DNA from: Nilaparvata lugens
Lineage: Eukaryota > Arthropoda > Insecta > Hemiptera > Delphacidae
Length of the DNA: 64,000 bases
Assembly: GCF_014356525.2 (NCBI RefSeq)
Contig: NC_052508.1
Coordinates: 55,004,497-55,068,496, forward strand
Direction: 5' to 3'
In this document: one piece after another, positions 49,024 through 61,066 of the stretch
Position numbering within the stretch: position 1 is the first letter of the stretch
Layout: each line of letters begins with the position of its first letter
Program-made: the position numbers and the translations under genes
Notes under the pieces: generated by a model
What the model was told of the DNA's origin: nothing
The model's database searches: none
The model's input: only the letters and a program-made list of their open reading frames with translations

Positions 49024-49156
49024 CCCGGTTGCACAAAAGCCGGTTAAATTTTAATCCTGATTAACTTTACGTGAACCAAATCAGAGAAGACCATTTCAAA
49101 AAGATGGTTCCACTGGACCATCAGAACTAAAAATAACCCGGTTTTTTTGCAACCGG
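49024..49156. repeat. Foldback MITE family B, copy 4
   Basis: The left end CCCGGTTGCACAAAAGCCGG is inverted relative to the right end CCGGTTTTTTTGCAACCGG. The interior (CCAAATCAGAGAAGACCA) matches the other family B copies. Confidence 0.75.
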
Positions 49157-49563
49157 CACTAAGTACCTGATTGAATGATTACAAAAGTTCAACAGCTGAG
49201 TCATAATTATTTTGACACAGTCCCACACACATGAACTCGCTTACTCACTTCCATCACCAACAGACGACGAAATGATTATTTTCAGCTGTCTTTCCAAAGA
49301 TTAATAATAATATTATCCTTCTAATGTCATTCAGCGAGTTTTCCCAGGGAAGAGACCTAGTGCAATCGAATTTTTATATTATAAACCTACTATGTTCTGA
49401 ATTTCATGAGAATCATTAGAGCCGTTCTCGAGATCCGGTGAAATACAAACATATAAACATCTAAACATATAAATTGATCGTTAAATAGTATAGGAAGGAT
49501 AATTCTTGAATAATCTGAATGCCAAAGTTTGGAACTATTATGAGGATTTCATCAGCGCATTAT

Positions 49564-49838
49564 CATAGAGAAACAATAGCATAATTAGATATCTCATGGT
49601 ATAGGGCGTTTATTTCGCAACTTCTACTGTTATCTCAAGCCAATTACTGTTGATTATTGTCGATTTTTACTGTTTTGACCTGGTGAGAGTGTATGAACGG
49701 CACAATATGAGAGACTAACAGCGTCATAAAGCTTCACGGGGAAGAACAACGTGGACTATCGGCTTGAGATAACAGTAAAAGTTGCGACATAAACCCCCTA
49801 TAACATGGGATATCTACTTATGCTATTGTTTCTCTATG
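49564..49838. repeat. MITE family C, copy 2, with a 7-bp target duplication
   Basis: The termini CATAGAGAAACAATAGCATA and TATGCTATTGTTTCTCTATG are inverted. The interior is as in copy 1. GCATTAT flanks both sides (49557-49563 and 49839-49845). Confidence 0.93.
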
Positions 49839-50739
49839 GCATTATGCAGCCATCTGTCTTCCATGAGCATTATGACTTCAATAATCTGAACAAAAAAATC
49901 ATAAGGATTACATTACCCTATAATAATTACTCATCAACCTAAGTGTGGGATTTATAATTATTATTATGAACGTATCCTTATAGACAAAGAATGATCAGTG
50001 TCACTCTGTTTTCCACAGATGAATCTCTTTCTATACTCAATTGCCTGTTCTTTTAATCATTCATAATGAGAATAAGAGACAAAGCAAGGCTGCTTGGTCT
50101 GACCCCGAATAGCTAGATTCCAACTTCCTGCATCAGCTTTATAATTACCACTCTATGAATCGGAACCCTCACAGAACTCTCCTTCATGTATAATCCATCA
50201 CAAGAAATAATAGTCTCCTAGGCCGGTAACACACTTCTTCAGTGTTGACAGGTGTGAGTGATCAAATCTATAAGATGATTTTCTTGCTGAGTTGGTTATC
50301 ATATGAGCCCTTGGCTTGTGCTGAGATAATAAAGCTGATGATGAGAGATAAATGAACCTTCTGTGAATCAACCTAAGATGACTTCTAGCTCATGATTGAC
50401 TGTTATCGTAGTAGTTTCTGTTATCGTAGACCTTAATCAGACACCCTGCTCACAGAGAAACCACCGAGAGAACGACATTTAATCTTAATTGAAGACAACT
50501 TTTAATTTTAATTCTAATCTTGATCTACATCTATCTCAAACTGTACAATTAGAAACGGTTGTACCTGCGTGGATAATCACCCTCAACGTTTGGTGTCGAT
50601 AATTCTCTTGATGGAACAATATTAATAAGCATTATCTTTCAGAAAATTGATGGTAAAACTTGAATCACTTCATCAAATTGGAAGCGAAAACTTTGTTAAT
50701 TAGAGTGAACAGTGAAGACTCCAACTACCTAGTATGAAA

Positions 50740-50965
50740 CGTTCACATGAACGGCCTTTTGATCTACGTCATTTGCAAAGAGGAGTCGAACTCCTGGCGC
50801 TTCTATTCAAGCGATTACTTTGGCAAGTGTGACGTCACAGTCGCATAACGAGCCTTTTCAGCCGCCCATTGCTTCTCAAAGCGAATATTCCCATTACGAT
50901 TTCATAGAGCAGTTCAAGCGATGTTATTTATGCCGGAAACTGTTCTTTGTGTGAACCTGACTCAC
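50740..50965. promoter_or_regulatory. GC-richer segment with CRE and AP-1 sites
   Basis: TGACGTCA at 50830-50837 and TGACTCA near 50958-50964 lie in a patch less AT-rich than its surroundings, with TTATTTATGCCGG between. Possible enhancer; no gene start seen. Confidence 0.3.
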
Positions 50966-51329
50966 TTCAATAGTTGTGAATTATAATGACGATCAATTTG
51001 CAAGATATCAGGGGTTAAATTGTGAAGTCGTGTGCTTCAAAGGTTGTCTTGTTACAGAGAATCGCTTAAGTCACACTGATAGGTCCTCTCCAGAAGGTGA
51101 TTTAAAGAGTGTTAAAATATTGGTAATTATGGTCTCGATTTTTCATCACTTGTCTTTTTCGTTGAACATCATATATTATAATCAACTATGCCAATAATTA
51201 TTTACCTTATTTTTCCTCTTCCTATCATTTTTATGATGTACTTGTTGTATGAATCAATAAAGAATCGAAATAAAAATGCTCAATCCATGGAAGTATCCCA
51301 TTGCATTACTATATTACTTCAATAAGATC

Positions 51330-51565
51330 AATCCTAGATTCTTCTCCAACCCTACTAGCTCGTCAACCTTTCACCTCTCTTCTTTCTCTACACTCTTTCT
51401 CTATCCATTCTTCACATTCTCTCTCTCCATTATCCACATTCTCTTTTTTCATGCTCTACACTCCTCCTCTTGTTAGATCTTTCTTCTCTCTGTTATCACA
51501 TCTTTCTCCAAACGCCTTGTCATTCGTACTTTCTCTCGTTCAATGTCCATCTTCTCTCTCTCACT
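51330..51565 (+). repeat. CT-rich low-complexity tract
   Basis: Dense TCTCTC/CTTTC sequence gives Ser/Phe/Leu-rich frames (51276-51476, 51301-51579). These are composition artefacts. Confidence 0.8.
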
Positions 51566-51939
51566 CTCTTCGACTTTGAAGTTTCTCGAAGTTAGTAAAC
51601 TGTTCTCCGAATTCTACTTTTATCCTTCGACTTATCTTTGCTCTTCAACAGTTTGTTGGGAAACGTGCTTCGGAACAACGGGTGCGTCTTGAAGTTTTTT
51701 TTCTACTTCGTCATACACCCACTCCTTCAATACTATTCTATTACAACTCCAATACAATTTCTATTCTTTTCATCTCACAGTGTTTTCAAGAGATGGAGGA
51801 TTTCATACATTTGATACTATTCTATTACAATATTTCAATACAATACAATTTATATTATTTTCTTTTCACAGCACATTACAAAAGATGATAACTGATGATA
51901 CAATATGACACAAGTTAAATTTTCATGAATCGAATAAAT

Positions 51940-52255
51940 CATTAAAGCGGTTGAAACAACAATCGATGAACGGATACTCTCCTGGTATGGACATCTCCTG
52001 AGAATGGATGAAAACAGAAAGCCTCGCCAATACATGGAGGCCAGGGCACAAGGCAGACGCCCGATAGGCACAGATAGGCACAGATAGCAGCAGAAAGAGG
52101 CAAGACCGTGAATCAGTTGAGGAGAATGGCTACGGACAGAGAGCAGTGGAGAAGATGGATCCGAGGCGAACACCCAACGCTGTGAAAACGGCACATTGGG
52201 ATAGATAAAGAAGAAGAAGAAGAATAAGAAGAAGAAGAAAAAGAATAAATCAACC
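51940..52255 (+). pseudogene. LINE C-terminal fragment with (GAA)n tail
   Basis: On plus, one frame reads DERILSWYGHLLRMDENRKP and RQYMEARAQGRRPIG. After a small tandem disruption (GGCACAGATAGGCACAGATAG) another frame reads KTVNQLRRMATDREQWRRWI, RGEHPTL and a stop. The order WYGH..RM..NR.P, GRR..GR, DR..WR.. is typical of the C-terminus of RTE-like and related LINEs. It is followed by a (GAA)n-rich tail at 52208-52245, like the RTE fragments at 38335 and 39620. Frameshifted and truncated. Confidence 0.72.
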
Positions 52256-53256
52256 ATGATGGATCAATGAGTCATTTTTTTAAATGTTGAACACAAGCAT
52301 CATCTTTAAATATTGTTCGTTCTTCAGATTGATTACCAAGGATTTTGCAGATTTGAAGCCTAGTTTTAAATAGTCCTGACTCCACTATTTACTGAGCATT
52401 ATATTCTGGAATGCATGGAAATTCAAACATAATTTGAGCTGTAAAAATATGATTGAATGACTTAATTTTTCCATTGTACTATAGGGAACAATGCAGTTGT
52501 AACAATACCTGCATTGTGCGTTGATTTGTTGTAATCAGTGGAGAGCTGATGAAGCTGTCAATTATGGAATCATCAATATCAATCAATTGTTCCTCATTAG
52601 CTTGTGGACGTTTCAAAAACATATTTCTATTGTAGCACCATAGATATTTTAGGTATCATACTTGAAGTTCAAATTCACCTTAAATGATCGATATTTGTGA
52701 ACCTTTTTCCAACATTTTATCTGCTAGCTTCTTTACGGATAGTTTTGCTGGAAAATCTTAACAAATCTCTCAACTACATCACTGCAGCGTACCATTCAAC
52801 CACAAATTTAACGTGAACTTGTTTCGACGTGATGACTAGGATCGCAAAATGTACATGAATCCCTGATGCCTATTGGTTATTGCCTTTCTTGATAAATGTA
52901 TATGATTAATAATGTAGTAAAATCTTGATAATGTGGTAAATTTATTTCGAAAATGCAGTCTTTCTGTTCAAGAAGTTTTCTTGATAAACTATTGTGAAAC
53001 TGTTATTGAATATTCTACAATCGATCATGAACAGTAATGGAAAATTTTCTGAATGGTCTGGAAAAAAAGAAGTGTCTATAAGATTGAAGTCGGGTTGAAT
53101 ACGTACAGCTGAAATATAGCCAATTATTTGAAGCATATTTCAGTGGAAAGTTACTGATGTGGAAGACTCTATTTCTCTTTCCAGTCTGACCTTTCTCTTT
53201 CTCATTCTGCTTGAATGTCAAAGTTGATGTAACACCACCAGATGTTCCCCCCTTCA

Positions 53257-53735
53257 ACTACTCCCTTTGCCATTATTAATCATATCGTCAGCATATTTCT
53301 CTCCATGCATTTATTGGATAGATTTTTCTCTTTTATTTTGGGATATGGAGTGCTGATAAATTTTAACATTCTTAACATCCTCCACTACTCCCTTTGCCAT
53401 TCATTATTAATCATATCTTCAGCATTTTTCTTTCCATGCATTCATTGGATGGATTTTCCTCTTTTATTTTGGGATATGGAGTGCTGATAAATTTTAACAT
53501 TCTTAACATCCTCCAATACTCCCTTTGCCATCCATTATTAATCATATCTTCAGCATTTTTCTTTCTTTGGATAGATTTTTCTCTTTTATTTTGGGATATA
53601 GAGTGCTGATAAATTTTAACGTTCTCCAATACTCCCTTTGCCATTCATTATTAATCATATCTTCAGCATTTTTCTTTCCATGCATTCATTGGATAGATTT
53701 TGGGATATCGAGTGCTGATAAATCATTTTAACATT
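53257..53735 (+). repeat. Tandem repeat, four units of about 113-131 bp
   Basis: Units contain ACTCCCTTTGCCATTCATTA, TTAATCATATCTTCAGCATT, TTTTATTTTGGGATATGGAG and GTGCTGATAAATTTTAACAT. Later units are shortened. Confidence 0.92.
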
Positions 53736-53837
53736 CTATTTGGAATTTCTATTTAGAATTATTATCCATCCACAGTTTTGTCTCTACCCAACACACATTA
53801 CAATATATATTACTGGAACAAACTATCTTTCATTCCT

Positions 53838-54009
53838 TAAGTTACGTACAGACTTATGCTCCACGAACATGCGCATTGCGATACTCATTAGCTGATGCTA
53901 TGTTTATTATATCTGTTTTTGAACAGAAACAGTATCATACAAAAATGATTAGCATGAATGAAAAGCGAAATGCGAGTATTAGTGGCGCATACGTCTGCAC
54001 ACACCTTTA
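53838..54009. repeat. Foldback MITE, relative of 1244-1412
   Basis: The left end AAGTTACGTACAGACTTATG pairs with GCATACGTCTGCACACACCTT. The inner GCGCATTGCGATACTCAT pairs with ATGAAAAGCGAAATGCG-like sequence. Confidence 0.7.
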
Positions 54010-54200
54010 AGCCAGTTACACACACATAGAATTTTGCTCATACGATATTTTGCCGTCCATAATATGAATTCTATCAGATTAAACGGAACTTGGCAAAAAT
54101 CATTTGTTTGGAATCATCTGTTTAATCTAATAGAATTTATAAGGACGGCAAAATACCGTACGAACAAAAATCTACTTGTGTGTGCGGTGTGCGGGGCTTT
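54010..54200. repeat. Foldback element with arms of about 50 bp
   Basis: GCCAGTTACACACACATAGA and ATTTTGCCGTCC at the left pair with GGACGGCAAAATACCGTACG, AACAAAAATCTACTTGTGTG at the right. A partial relative lies near 28380-28460. Confidence 0.7.
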
Positions 54201-55014
54201 AGACTGAGCTTTGTCAGAGATGATCGTTATAAATTCAACTTGATTTATTTATTACAATTTAGTTGCGTAAAGCCACACATTTTTGAGCAAGGCTCAAGTG
54301 GCATGCAACATGTCAAGTTCAGGATCGGGATCCTGAGAATGCGTTGCAGCACTCCTCTATTGGATAGGGACATGCCTCTACCAATGTCCTGGTTATCTTA
54401 GATAACCACACTCTATAACCACCACACCACTTAATATCCTCTGGAATACAATTATAAAACTTCAATTCTGAGTAATACGGCCCCTTTTCAAGTAGAACTC
54501 AAGTAGTAGTGATAGGTTTTTCAACCTATCAAATACTGTCCAATCGAGACAAAACACATAATCTGGACCAAAACACATTTATTTCAGTTCTAGTGAAGTC
54601 ACCACAAGCACTTCCCTAAGCAAACTTTCCTCCTCTCTGTCTCAACGGAATCAATTCAACTTCTGAATTAATATGAGAAAATAATACGAGAACAAACTTG
54701 TGACCGGTGACTCTTCTGTCGTCGCTCTCATATTCCAATCAGAGAGCGAGTCCACTGTGTTGATAGAGTTTGAGTTTACATGGAAACGTGATCCATATTC
54801 CATTCTGACCAGGCAGCTGTGGAAAATGAAGAGCAGAGGGCTGTGAGGCCTTCCATTGGAGGGCGGCGAAGAGAGCGCATATTGATTGGTTGCTCAAGTA
54901 CGTACAACTTTGCCAAGTAGGGCATATGCTTCAATTAAGCCTGGTCTTATATCACACACTATCCAATACGTATCTATTCAGTTTCAATAGGAGAATAGGA
55001 GCACACTACGCATG

Positions 55015-55925
55015 AGTGGGTTGTTCCATACTAGCAATTGAAGATATATTGGAATATAGCAAGTTATCAATGTCCTGAGTATATTTGATTCTCTTTACAC
55101 AATACATATGAGTGGATTGTGTCAGGTTATCAATTGAAGATATTGGAGGATAGTTATCAATGTCCTGAGTATATTTCATTGATTCTCTTCACACAATACG
55201 CATGAGATGCTTGTTTCAGTTTATTGATGCATGATGCTTGTTTGATGATATTGGGAGATAGTTTATCAATGTCCTGAGTATATTTGACTCTCTTTACCCG
55301 ATACACATGGTAGTTTGTTTCAGAATATCAATTGAAGATATTGGATGATAGTTATCAACGTCCTGAGCATATTTGATTGATTCTCTTCACACAATACGCA
55401 TGAGATGCTTGTTTCAGTTAATTGATGCAAGATGCTTGTTTGATGATATTGGAAGATAGTTTATCAATGCTTTAACAGATGCTTGTTTGATGATATTTGG
55501 AGATAGTTTATCAATGTTTGATAGTTTATCACTTGTTTGATGATATTGGAAAATAGTTATCAATGTCCTGAGCATATTTGATTGATTCTCTTCACACAAT
55601 ACGCATGAGATGCTTGTTTCAGGCTATTAATAGAAGATATCGGGAGATAGTTTATCAATGTCCCGAGTATATTTGATTCTCTTCACACACTACGCATGAG
55701 TAGCTTGTTTCAGGCTGTTGATCGAAGATATTGGAAGATATTTATCAACTTTCTAAGTATAGAGTTGATTCTCTTCACACACTACACATGAGTGGATTGT
55801 CTCATGCTATCAATGAAGATATTGGAAGATAGTTTATCAATGTCCTGATTGATTCTCTTCACACAATACACATGAGAGGCTTGTTCCAGTCTATCAATCA
55901 AAGATATTGGAAGATAGCTACATTA
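55015..55925 (+). repeat. Diverged tandem repeat of about 100-bp units
   Basis: About nine irregular units combine GATATTGGAAGATAGTTTAT, CAATGTCCTGAGTATATTTG, ATTCTCTTCACACAATACGC and ATGAGATGCTTGTTTCAG, with internal deletions and short reduplications around 55440-55560. Confidence 0.9.
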
Positions 55926-56928
55926 ACATTTTATGAAATGTGTAAATACGTGTATGATCACGATTACAACAATATTCTTATATTTTACAGAAAATGCACA
56001 AGACGATCGTAATACCTTGATGCACAAAACATGATGAAATCAAATTTGAAATTCACTAATTATTGAGTAACTGGAATACAGTTGAACCTGAATTCAAAGT
56101 TTTCCAAGGGTCCGAGAAGAAAAATCGTCAAATAAGGGTTGCTTTACAGGACATGAAATGCACTCAATGTGCCTAATAAGTTATATTAGAGTTGTTAAAG
56201 AGTATTTAAAAATTGGTTTCAACAATATATTTTTTATCGGGAAACATTACTTCAAGATTTTCAACTTATCTTGGACAAGGAATATGTTTCAGTATATTAT
56301 GTAGGTAAAAAAAGTTTACTTAAAATCATCATTTTCGATCGCTATGAGGTACAATCATCTTATTTATCATCTCTACCAATAATCAAAGTCCTCTACTTTT
56401 AAACAAAGATGAAAAATTGTGGACCACGATAAGTGGATAAATAGATGAAATATAAATCGTAAATTGAGTTTCGTAGCAGACAAATAGTTTCCAACACTGA
56501 GAAAGAGTGGAGAAAAGGCGAATGCTTGGATGCTGAGAATAGCCAGGTTGTGAATTTTGCAATAGCGTAAAAGATTGTTCAGGGGCTGCTGTGTATCTTT
56601 TATAGTGCATCCAGCGCGAATGGAGCATCAAATGCTCGTTGCTTGAATGCTAAAATGAGTCATGCTGCTTCCAGCTCAGTACCGTACCATCAAATTTGTT
56701 CAGAGATTCAGAAAACCGTGATATTTAATAATCAGATTACTCATATTTGGAGGGACAGCATACACGGTATTTATCACCAAGAAGGTTCCTTATTTTAATG
56801 TGGAAGGATATTTTTATGGGTGATAAGGTTTGTATTACTAATTTCATTAATGTTCGTATGAATAAAGTTTGTTCTGCCATTGGACGCTTGAAAATTATTT
56901 ATTCTGTAATAGTTATTTCCAAGTCGAT

Positions 56929-57520
56929 TTAAGGCTGTGCAAAGGCTAAAAATAAACTTTCTACTGCTGATGTTTTTCGATTTGTATACCATCAAGCTAT
57001 CAAAATGAAAAAGTTTTCTCAGGAAAACATTACTTTTTGAGATATGAGAGCCTAAAGTTCAAATTTTTGCGACAGAAAATTCCAAATTCGGTATGAAATA
57101 AATCCATGAGATTTAGTGGATTTAGTCAACTTCATGGTATTGATGATTAAAACGAAAATTCCATGAAAATATCAATATTTTTGATAAAGTTATTCAATTT
57201 ACCAAAAATAACTTTTTTGATTTTATTTTTTTAGTAAATTGAATAATTTTATCAAAAATTGATATTTTCATTTTATTAAATCAACAATAACAATAAGAAT
57301 TCATCCTCTGAGTCTCATGAATTCATCTCTTACCGAATTTTAAATGTTCTGTCCCAAAAATTTGAACTTTTGGCGCTCATATCTCAAAAAGTAAATATAG
57401 AAAAAAAAATGTTTTCCTGGGAAAACTTCTTCATTTTGATAGCTTGATGATATACAAATCGAAAAACGTTGAAAAATATCACCAGTAGAAAGTTTATTTT
57501 TAGCCTTTGCACAGCCTTAA
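56929..57520. repeat. 590-bp foldback element, copy 2 of the 11239-11977 family
   Basis: The ends TTTAAGGCTGTGCAAAGGCT and AGCCTTTGCACAGCCTTAA are inverted. Arms pair through CTTTCTACT, TTGATAGCTTGATGATATAC-type sequence to the centre near 57215. The outer 50-60 bp found in the 11.2-kb copy are absent. Confidence 0.85.
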
Positions 57521-58798
57521 AAAAGAAGAGATTACTATTTCTATCACAGAAACTATTACTACCATGTTGCAAGTTGCACCGTAACTATTTCCGTTTGGGG
57601 GTTTTTAACCAATAGATCAGATCTATAAATTTTCTAGCTTCTATGTGCTAGTATATCCATTTTAAGCCTGGTGCATTTGAAGATTTCATATCATAAACTC
57701 CATGAGTGTGTTATATTGAGTATAACTTTAGAAAAATGTAGAAATAATCTAAGAATATTCCCGCTGTATTCCAATCCTACCCATGAGAAACTACTATTAT
57801 TTTCCTCAGGCTTGATCAATGAGAGAAGCTGTGAAGATTCACTGATGAAGCTTCCCCACCCCCAACAATTTCACTGAACATTCAACAACCCCTCTGGCAA
57901 GATTTTCCGGATGCTCTGGGAACCTCTCCGGATGATACTCCGGATCTCATGTAAAACTACAAATATCACATCATCATGTTCGTGACTAATTGTCATGGAA
58001 TGGATGTGAGACGTTCAGTTCAAACATTTCCCTCCACCTTCTCCATTCATATTGCAGGTAATGGATTGAGCCCCGAGTTGTAGTGGTGTGTGTGAAACCT
58101 GTGAGTGTTGTAGTGTGGTCTTGGTCAGTGCGGTAAAGTGTATATCATCAATTTACCAGACCGAATGTCAATAGGTTTCGTGTGGTAACTCCGATGGTAA
58201 TTGATTGTCATCACCAGAGCAGTAACACAACTCTAGAACTGCAAGTTGTTTTCACATTATCTTCGAGTAAATGAGTAATTATTGTTATCGAGTAATTCCG
58301 TCCAACAAAATTCAATAACTAATCTGTTTAAATCTTCTGTTTGATTGATGAAAGTGGAAAAATACACAATATGAAAGCTTGAATGATTGAAAGCTGAGTA
58401 CACACAATTTACGCCACTCTCTTATTCGGTAATGCATTATTGATGACCTGTGTGCATGCTAGCCTGATGTTATTTCGTCAAATTACAAACACTTTTTTCC
58501 TCATCACACTGAATGAAAAATTGTCATTTTCTTTCAATTTAGAAAGAAATATTTTCAATTCTGTGCACATTTTTTTTCAACTACAATAATTTTTTGGAGT
58601 TGTTCTCATCTAGAGTAGAGTCTTGTTGAAGGGAAATATCAAAGGAAAAGTTGAGAAGTAGTTCGTGGTTGCTTCTCTCTTGGAATAAACAAACTATTAT
58701 CATATACATGAGCATCCAGGTCATGTCAGAGGCCCTGAAATTGATCAGTTGCGACCTGAAAACTCTGACACCAGACCTGAGCCAGCCAGGTCACTCGA

Positions 58799-58838
<40 letters not shown>

Positions 58839-58842
58839 TTTA
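58799..58842 (+). repeat. (TTA)n microsatellite
   Basis: About 13 ATT/TTA units in a row. No function implied. Confidence 0.95.
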
Positions 58843-59145
58843 TCATATACAATATGCTTAATTGCATTTTTGTAGCCAGGAATTGATTCAAATAAATGAA
58901 GTTGAACAAGGAATAGTATCTTAGATTTATACAAGGTAGACCAAGTGTAATAATAGATAAAAGAATCAATTATGAAGAAGATAAAAGACGTGTTGAGTCA
59001 CTGTTGACTACATAAGAAGATATCCAGTGGTAGAAAAAAATAGTAGTTCATTTTCGTTGATATTTGGTTAATTCTTTCGTTGACTACAAAAGAGAATATC
59101 CAGTGGTAAAAATAGTTCATTATCCAAACTTCAAGCCGATTCTTT

Positions 59146-59334
59146 GTTAACTAAGCCGATTACTGTCTATTATTACTGTTTTCGCCGAGTGAGATAGTAA
59201 AAACGGCACAGTATGAAAGACGACCAGCGTCACATAGCTTCACGAAAAATAACTACTAGGACTATCGGCAGTGAAATTTGGAACATCAACACCCTATACC
59301 ATGGGATGTATTTCTATGCTATCATCTCTCTATG
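59146..59334. repeat. MITE family C, copy 3 (left end lost)
   Basis: AAGCCGATTACTGTCTATTA, GCGTCACATAGCTTCACG, GGACTATCGGC, CCCTATACCATGGGATGT and the right end ATGCTATCATCTCTCTATG match family C. The left terminus is missing. Confidence 0.75.
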
Positions 59335-59339
59335 TTGTA

Positions 59340-59670
59340 AAGTTTTAGATTCTATACCTTCAGAAAACCCGACTAGTCTGGGAGTTTATTCTCATAGAAT
59401 CTTCGTCAAACGGTATCACTGTTCAAATATAGAACATGAAACTATAAAACCCTAGATCCCTAGGGATAGATCACTATGAAGAAATCTTCATAGTGACAAC
59501 GCTCTGTTATCAAAACATTATTTAATTCCGCTCTACTATACCTCCAGAAAAACCGACTGGTCTGGGAGTACCCTCAGAGAAACTTTGCTATATTGAATTG
59601 CTAAAAGGTATAGTTCATCACTTTCAAAATATACAGCATAAAACTATACAACCCTAGATCTGTAAGCATT
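59340..59670 (+). repeat. Diverged direct duplication (about 150 bp)
   Basis: TCTATACCTTCAGAAAACCC, GACTAGTCTGGGAGT and AACTATAAAACCCTAGATC recur as CTATACCTCCAGAAAAACCG, ACTGGTCTGGGAGT and AACTATACAACCCTAGATC. Not coding. Confidence 0.7.
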
Positions 59671-59892
59671 CGTCATATTGAAAACGCTCTTTCTTCCACT
59701 CTAAAGTCAGTTCAAAAATGCATGATTTGATGGGCATCATGAGTTATTATAACATACCGTTATTGTTATTATTAAACGAAAATACAAATTAAATGCTGTA
59801 ATTCACCCCGAAGACTTCTGCTATCGCAAATATTGACAACAGGGTAAACAGCTAGATGGAAATTCGATGAGCACTACTATTCAAAAATTATT

Positions 59893-59965
59893 TGTCAGCC
59901 CGGGAATTGAACCCAGTACCTCCTAATTGCCGGTCAGGAATGCTTACCCTTACACCAAACTGACA
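59893..59965 (-). tRNA. tRNA-like sequence, 73 nt, probably a tRNA pseudogene or SINE head
   Basis: On the minus strand the acceptor arms TGTCAGT and GCTGACA pair. The anticodon stem CCTGA/TTAGG closes a 7-nt loop CCGGCAA (triplet GGC), and the T-arm CTGGG TTCAATT CCCGG is well formed. The total is 73 nt, the canonical length. Against a working gene: the D-stem is weak (GGTG against CATT), position 33 is C instead of U, GGC is an unusual eukaryotic Ala anticodon, and it is embedded in a foldback repeat. Confidence 0.4.
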
Positions 59966-60015
59966 ATCTCTGGATAGCAGCGCTTATTTTATACGAAGCC
60001 GCTCATTTTATACGA

Positions 60016-60079
60016 AGGTAAGGGTAAGCATTCCTGACCGGCAATTAGGCGGTACTGGGTTCGATTCCCCGGGCTGACA
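60016..60079 (+). pseudogene. 5'-truncated tRNA-like sequence
   Basis: This is the complement-oriented partner of the tRNA-like sequence at 59893-59965. It starts at GGTAAGGGTAAGC and so lacks the first acceptor strand. It has one extra C in the T-arm region (GATTCCCCGGG), with box B GGTTCGATTCC intact. Confidence 0.7.
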
Positions 60080-60859
60080 AATAATTTTCAAATAGTAGCG
60101 CTCATCGAATTTCCATCTAGCGGTTTACTCTGTTGTCAATATTTGCAGTAGCAGAAGTCTTCGGGGTGAATTACAGCATTTAATTTGGATTTTCGTTCAA
60201 TAATAATAATAATTAATCCATTTGAATAATTGCAATATCTCAGTAATTTCCATCTGTATACCATTATTGTTCCACTGTCATCAGGTCCAGTGGAAAAATC
60301 GCCGAGTGAACTGTCAACTATGACAGTATACTGGGCTTTATAGAGCTCTTCAAAAGTTTTGTACGCTACTACATGCTGTGATGGCACATAGTAATTACTA
60401 ATTCAATGTCTGAGCGGTAAGCTCAACTCTGCGGCGTCTGCCATAATCGCATGTTGGCCATTCGCCAAACTAATTCAGCCACAACATGACCCTGAAGCTC
60501 AAACTTATTTTTATGACATTTAGAATCACTTTTTCAGAGCAAAATTTTCCCACGAGTCCTACTTTTCTGCCGATCATGGTTGTACAACCATGATGGAATG
60601 GAGAACTATGGAATCAAATGGGCATGTTTTACTATTTTGTTGACTGATGGTTTGTTTGAGTAATTATGAGTTTTTAAAAAACATATAGGCCCATGAGAAA
60701 ACTAGATTAATTAAAAAATCTTTATTTCACTTTCTTACATAATTCATAGTATTGGAAAGAATACATTTTTTACAGCAATGGCCACACGGCCGTCTGCCAA
60801 GGATACTAGAATAATTATATAGTTCTGGTCATTGTTTCATCAAAATAAAAAGTTGATTC

Positions 60860-61066
60860 AGGCTAGGCACACACCAGTTAGTCAAGACAATACACCACAT
60901 GATCAGACACGTTTAGTCACAATACTTCACATTGTTGCTTATGACGCAACTCACACTGATTGGTGATTGTAATTAGACAGGTCATAAGCAACTATGTGAA
61001 GTATTGTGACTGAACGTATCTAAACATGTCTTGTTTTGTCTTGACTAACTGGTTTGTGTCTAGCCT
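60860..61066. repeat. Long-hairpin MITE family A, copy 3
   Basis: The termini AGGCTAGGCACACACCAGTT and AACTGGTTTGTGTCTAGCCT are inverted. The inner palindrome TACTTCACATTGTTGCTTAT against ATAAGCAACTATGTGAAGTA is as in the other copies. Confidence 0.85.

Larger units (their letters stand above)
59768..60204. repeat. 437-bp foldback carrying two opposed tRNA-like sequences
   Basis: The left end ATTATTAAACGAAAATACAA pairs with the right end TTGGATTTTCGTTCAATAAT. The arms stay complementary through AATGCTGTAATTCACCCCGA and the tRNA-like segments to a spacer at about 59966-60015. The spacer holds ATTTTATACGAAG twice. Confidence 0.9.

Noticed and set aside
53257..55925. CRISPR-like arrays, because of regular repeats
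   Set aside because: Units are contiguous diverged tandem repeats with no unique spacers, in a eukaryotic genome.
59893..59965. A working tRNA-Ala gene
   Set aside because: Weak D-stem, C33, unusual GGC triplet, and location in a foldback with a truncated inverted partner. Kept only as tRNA-like.
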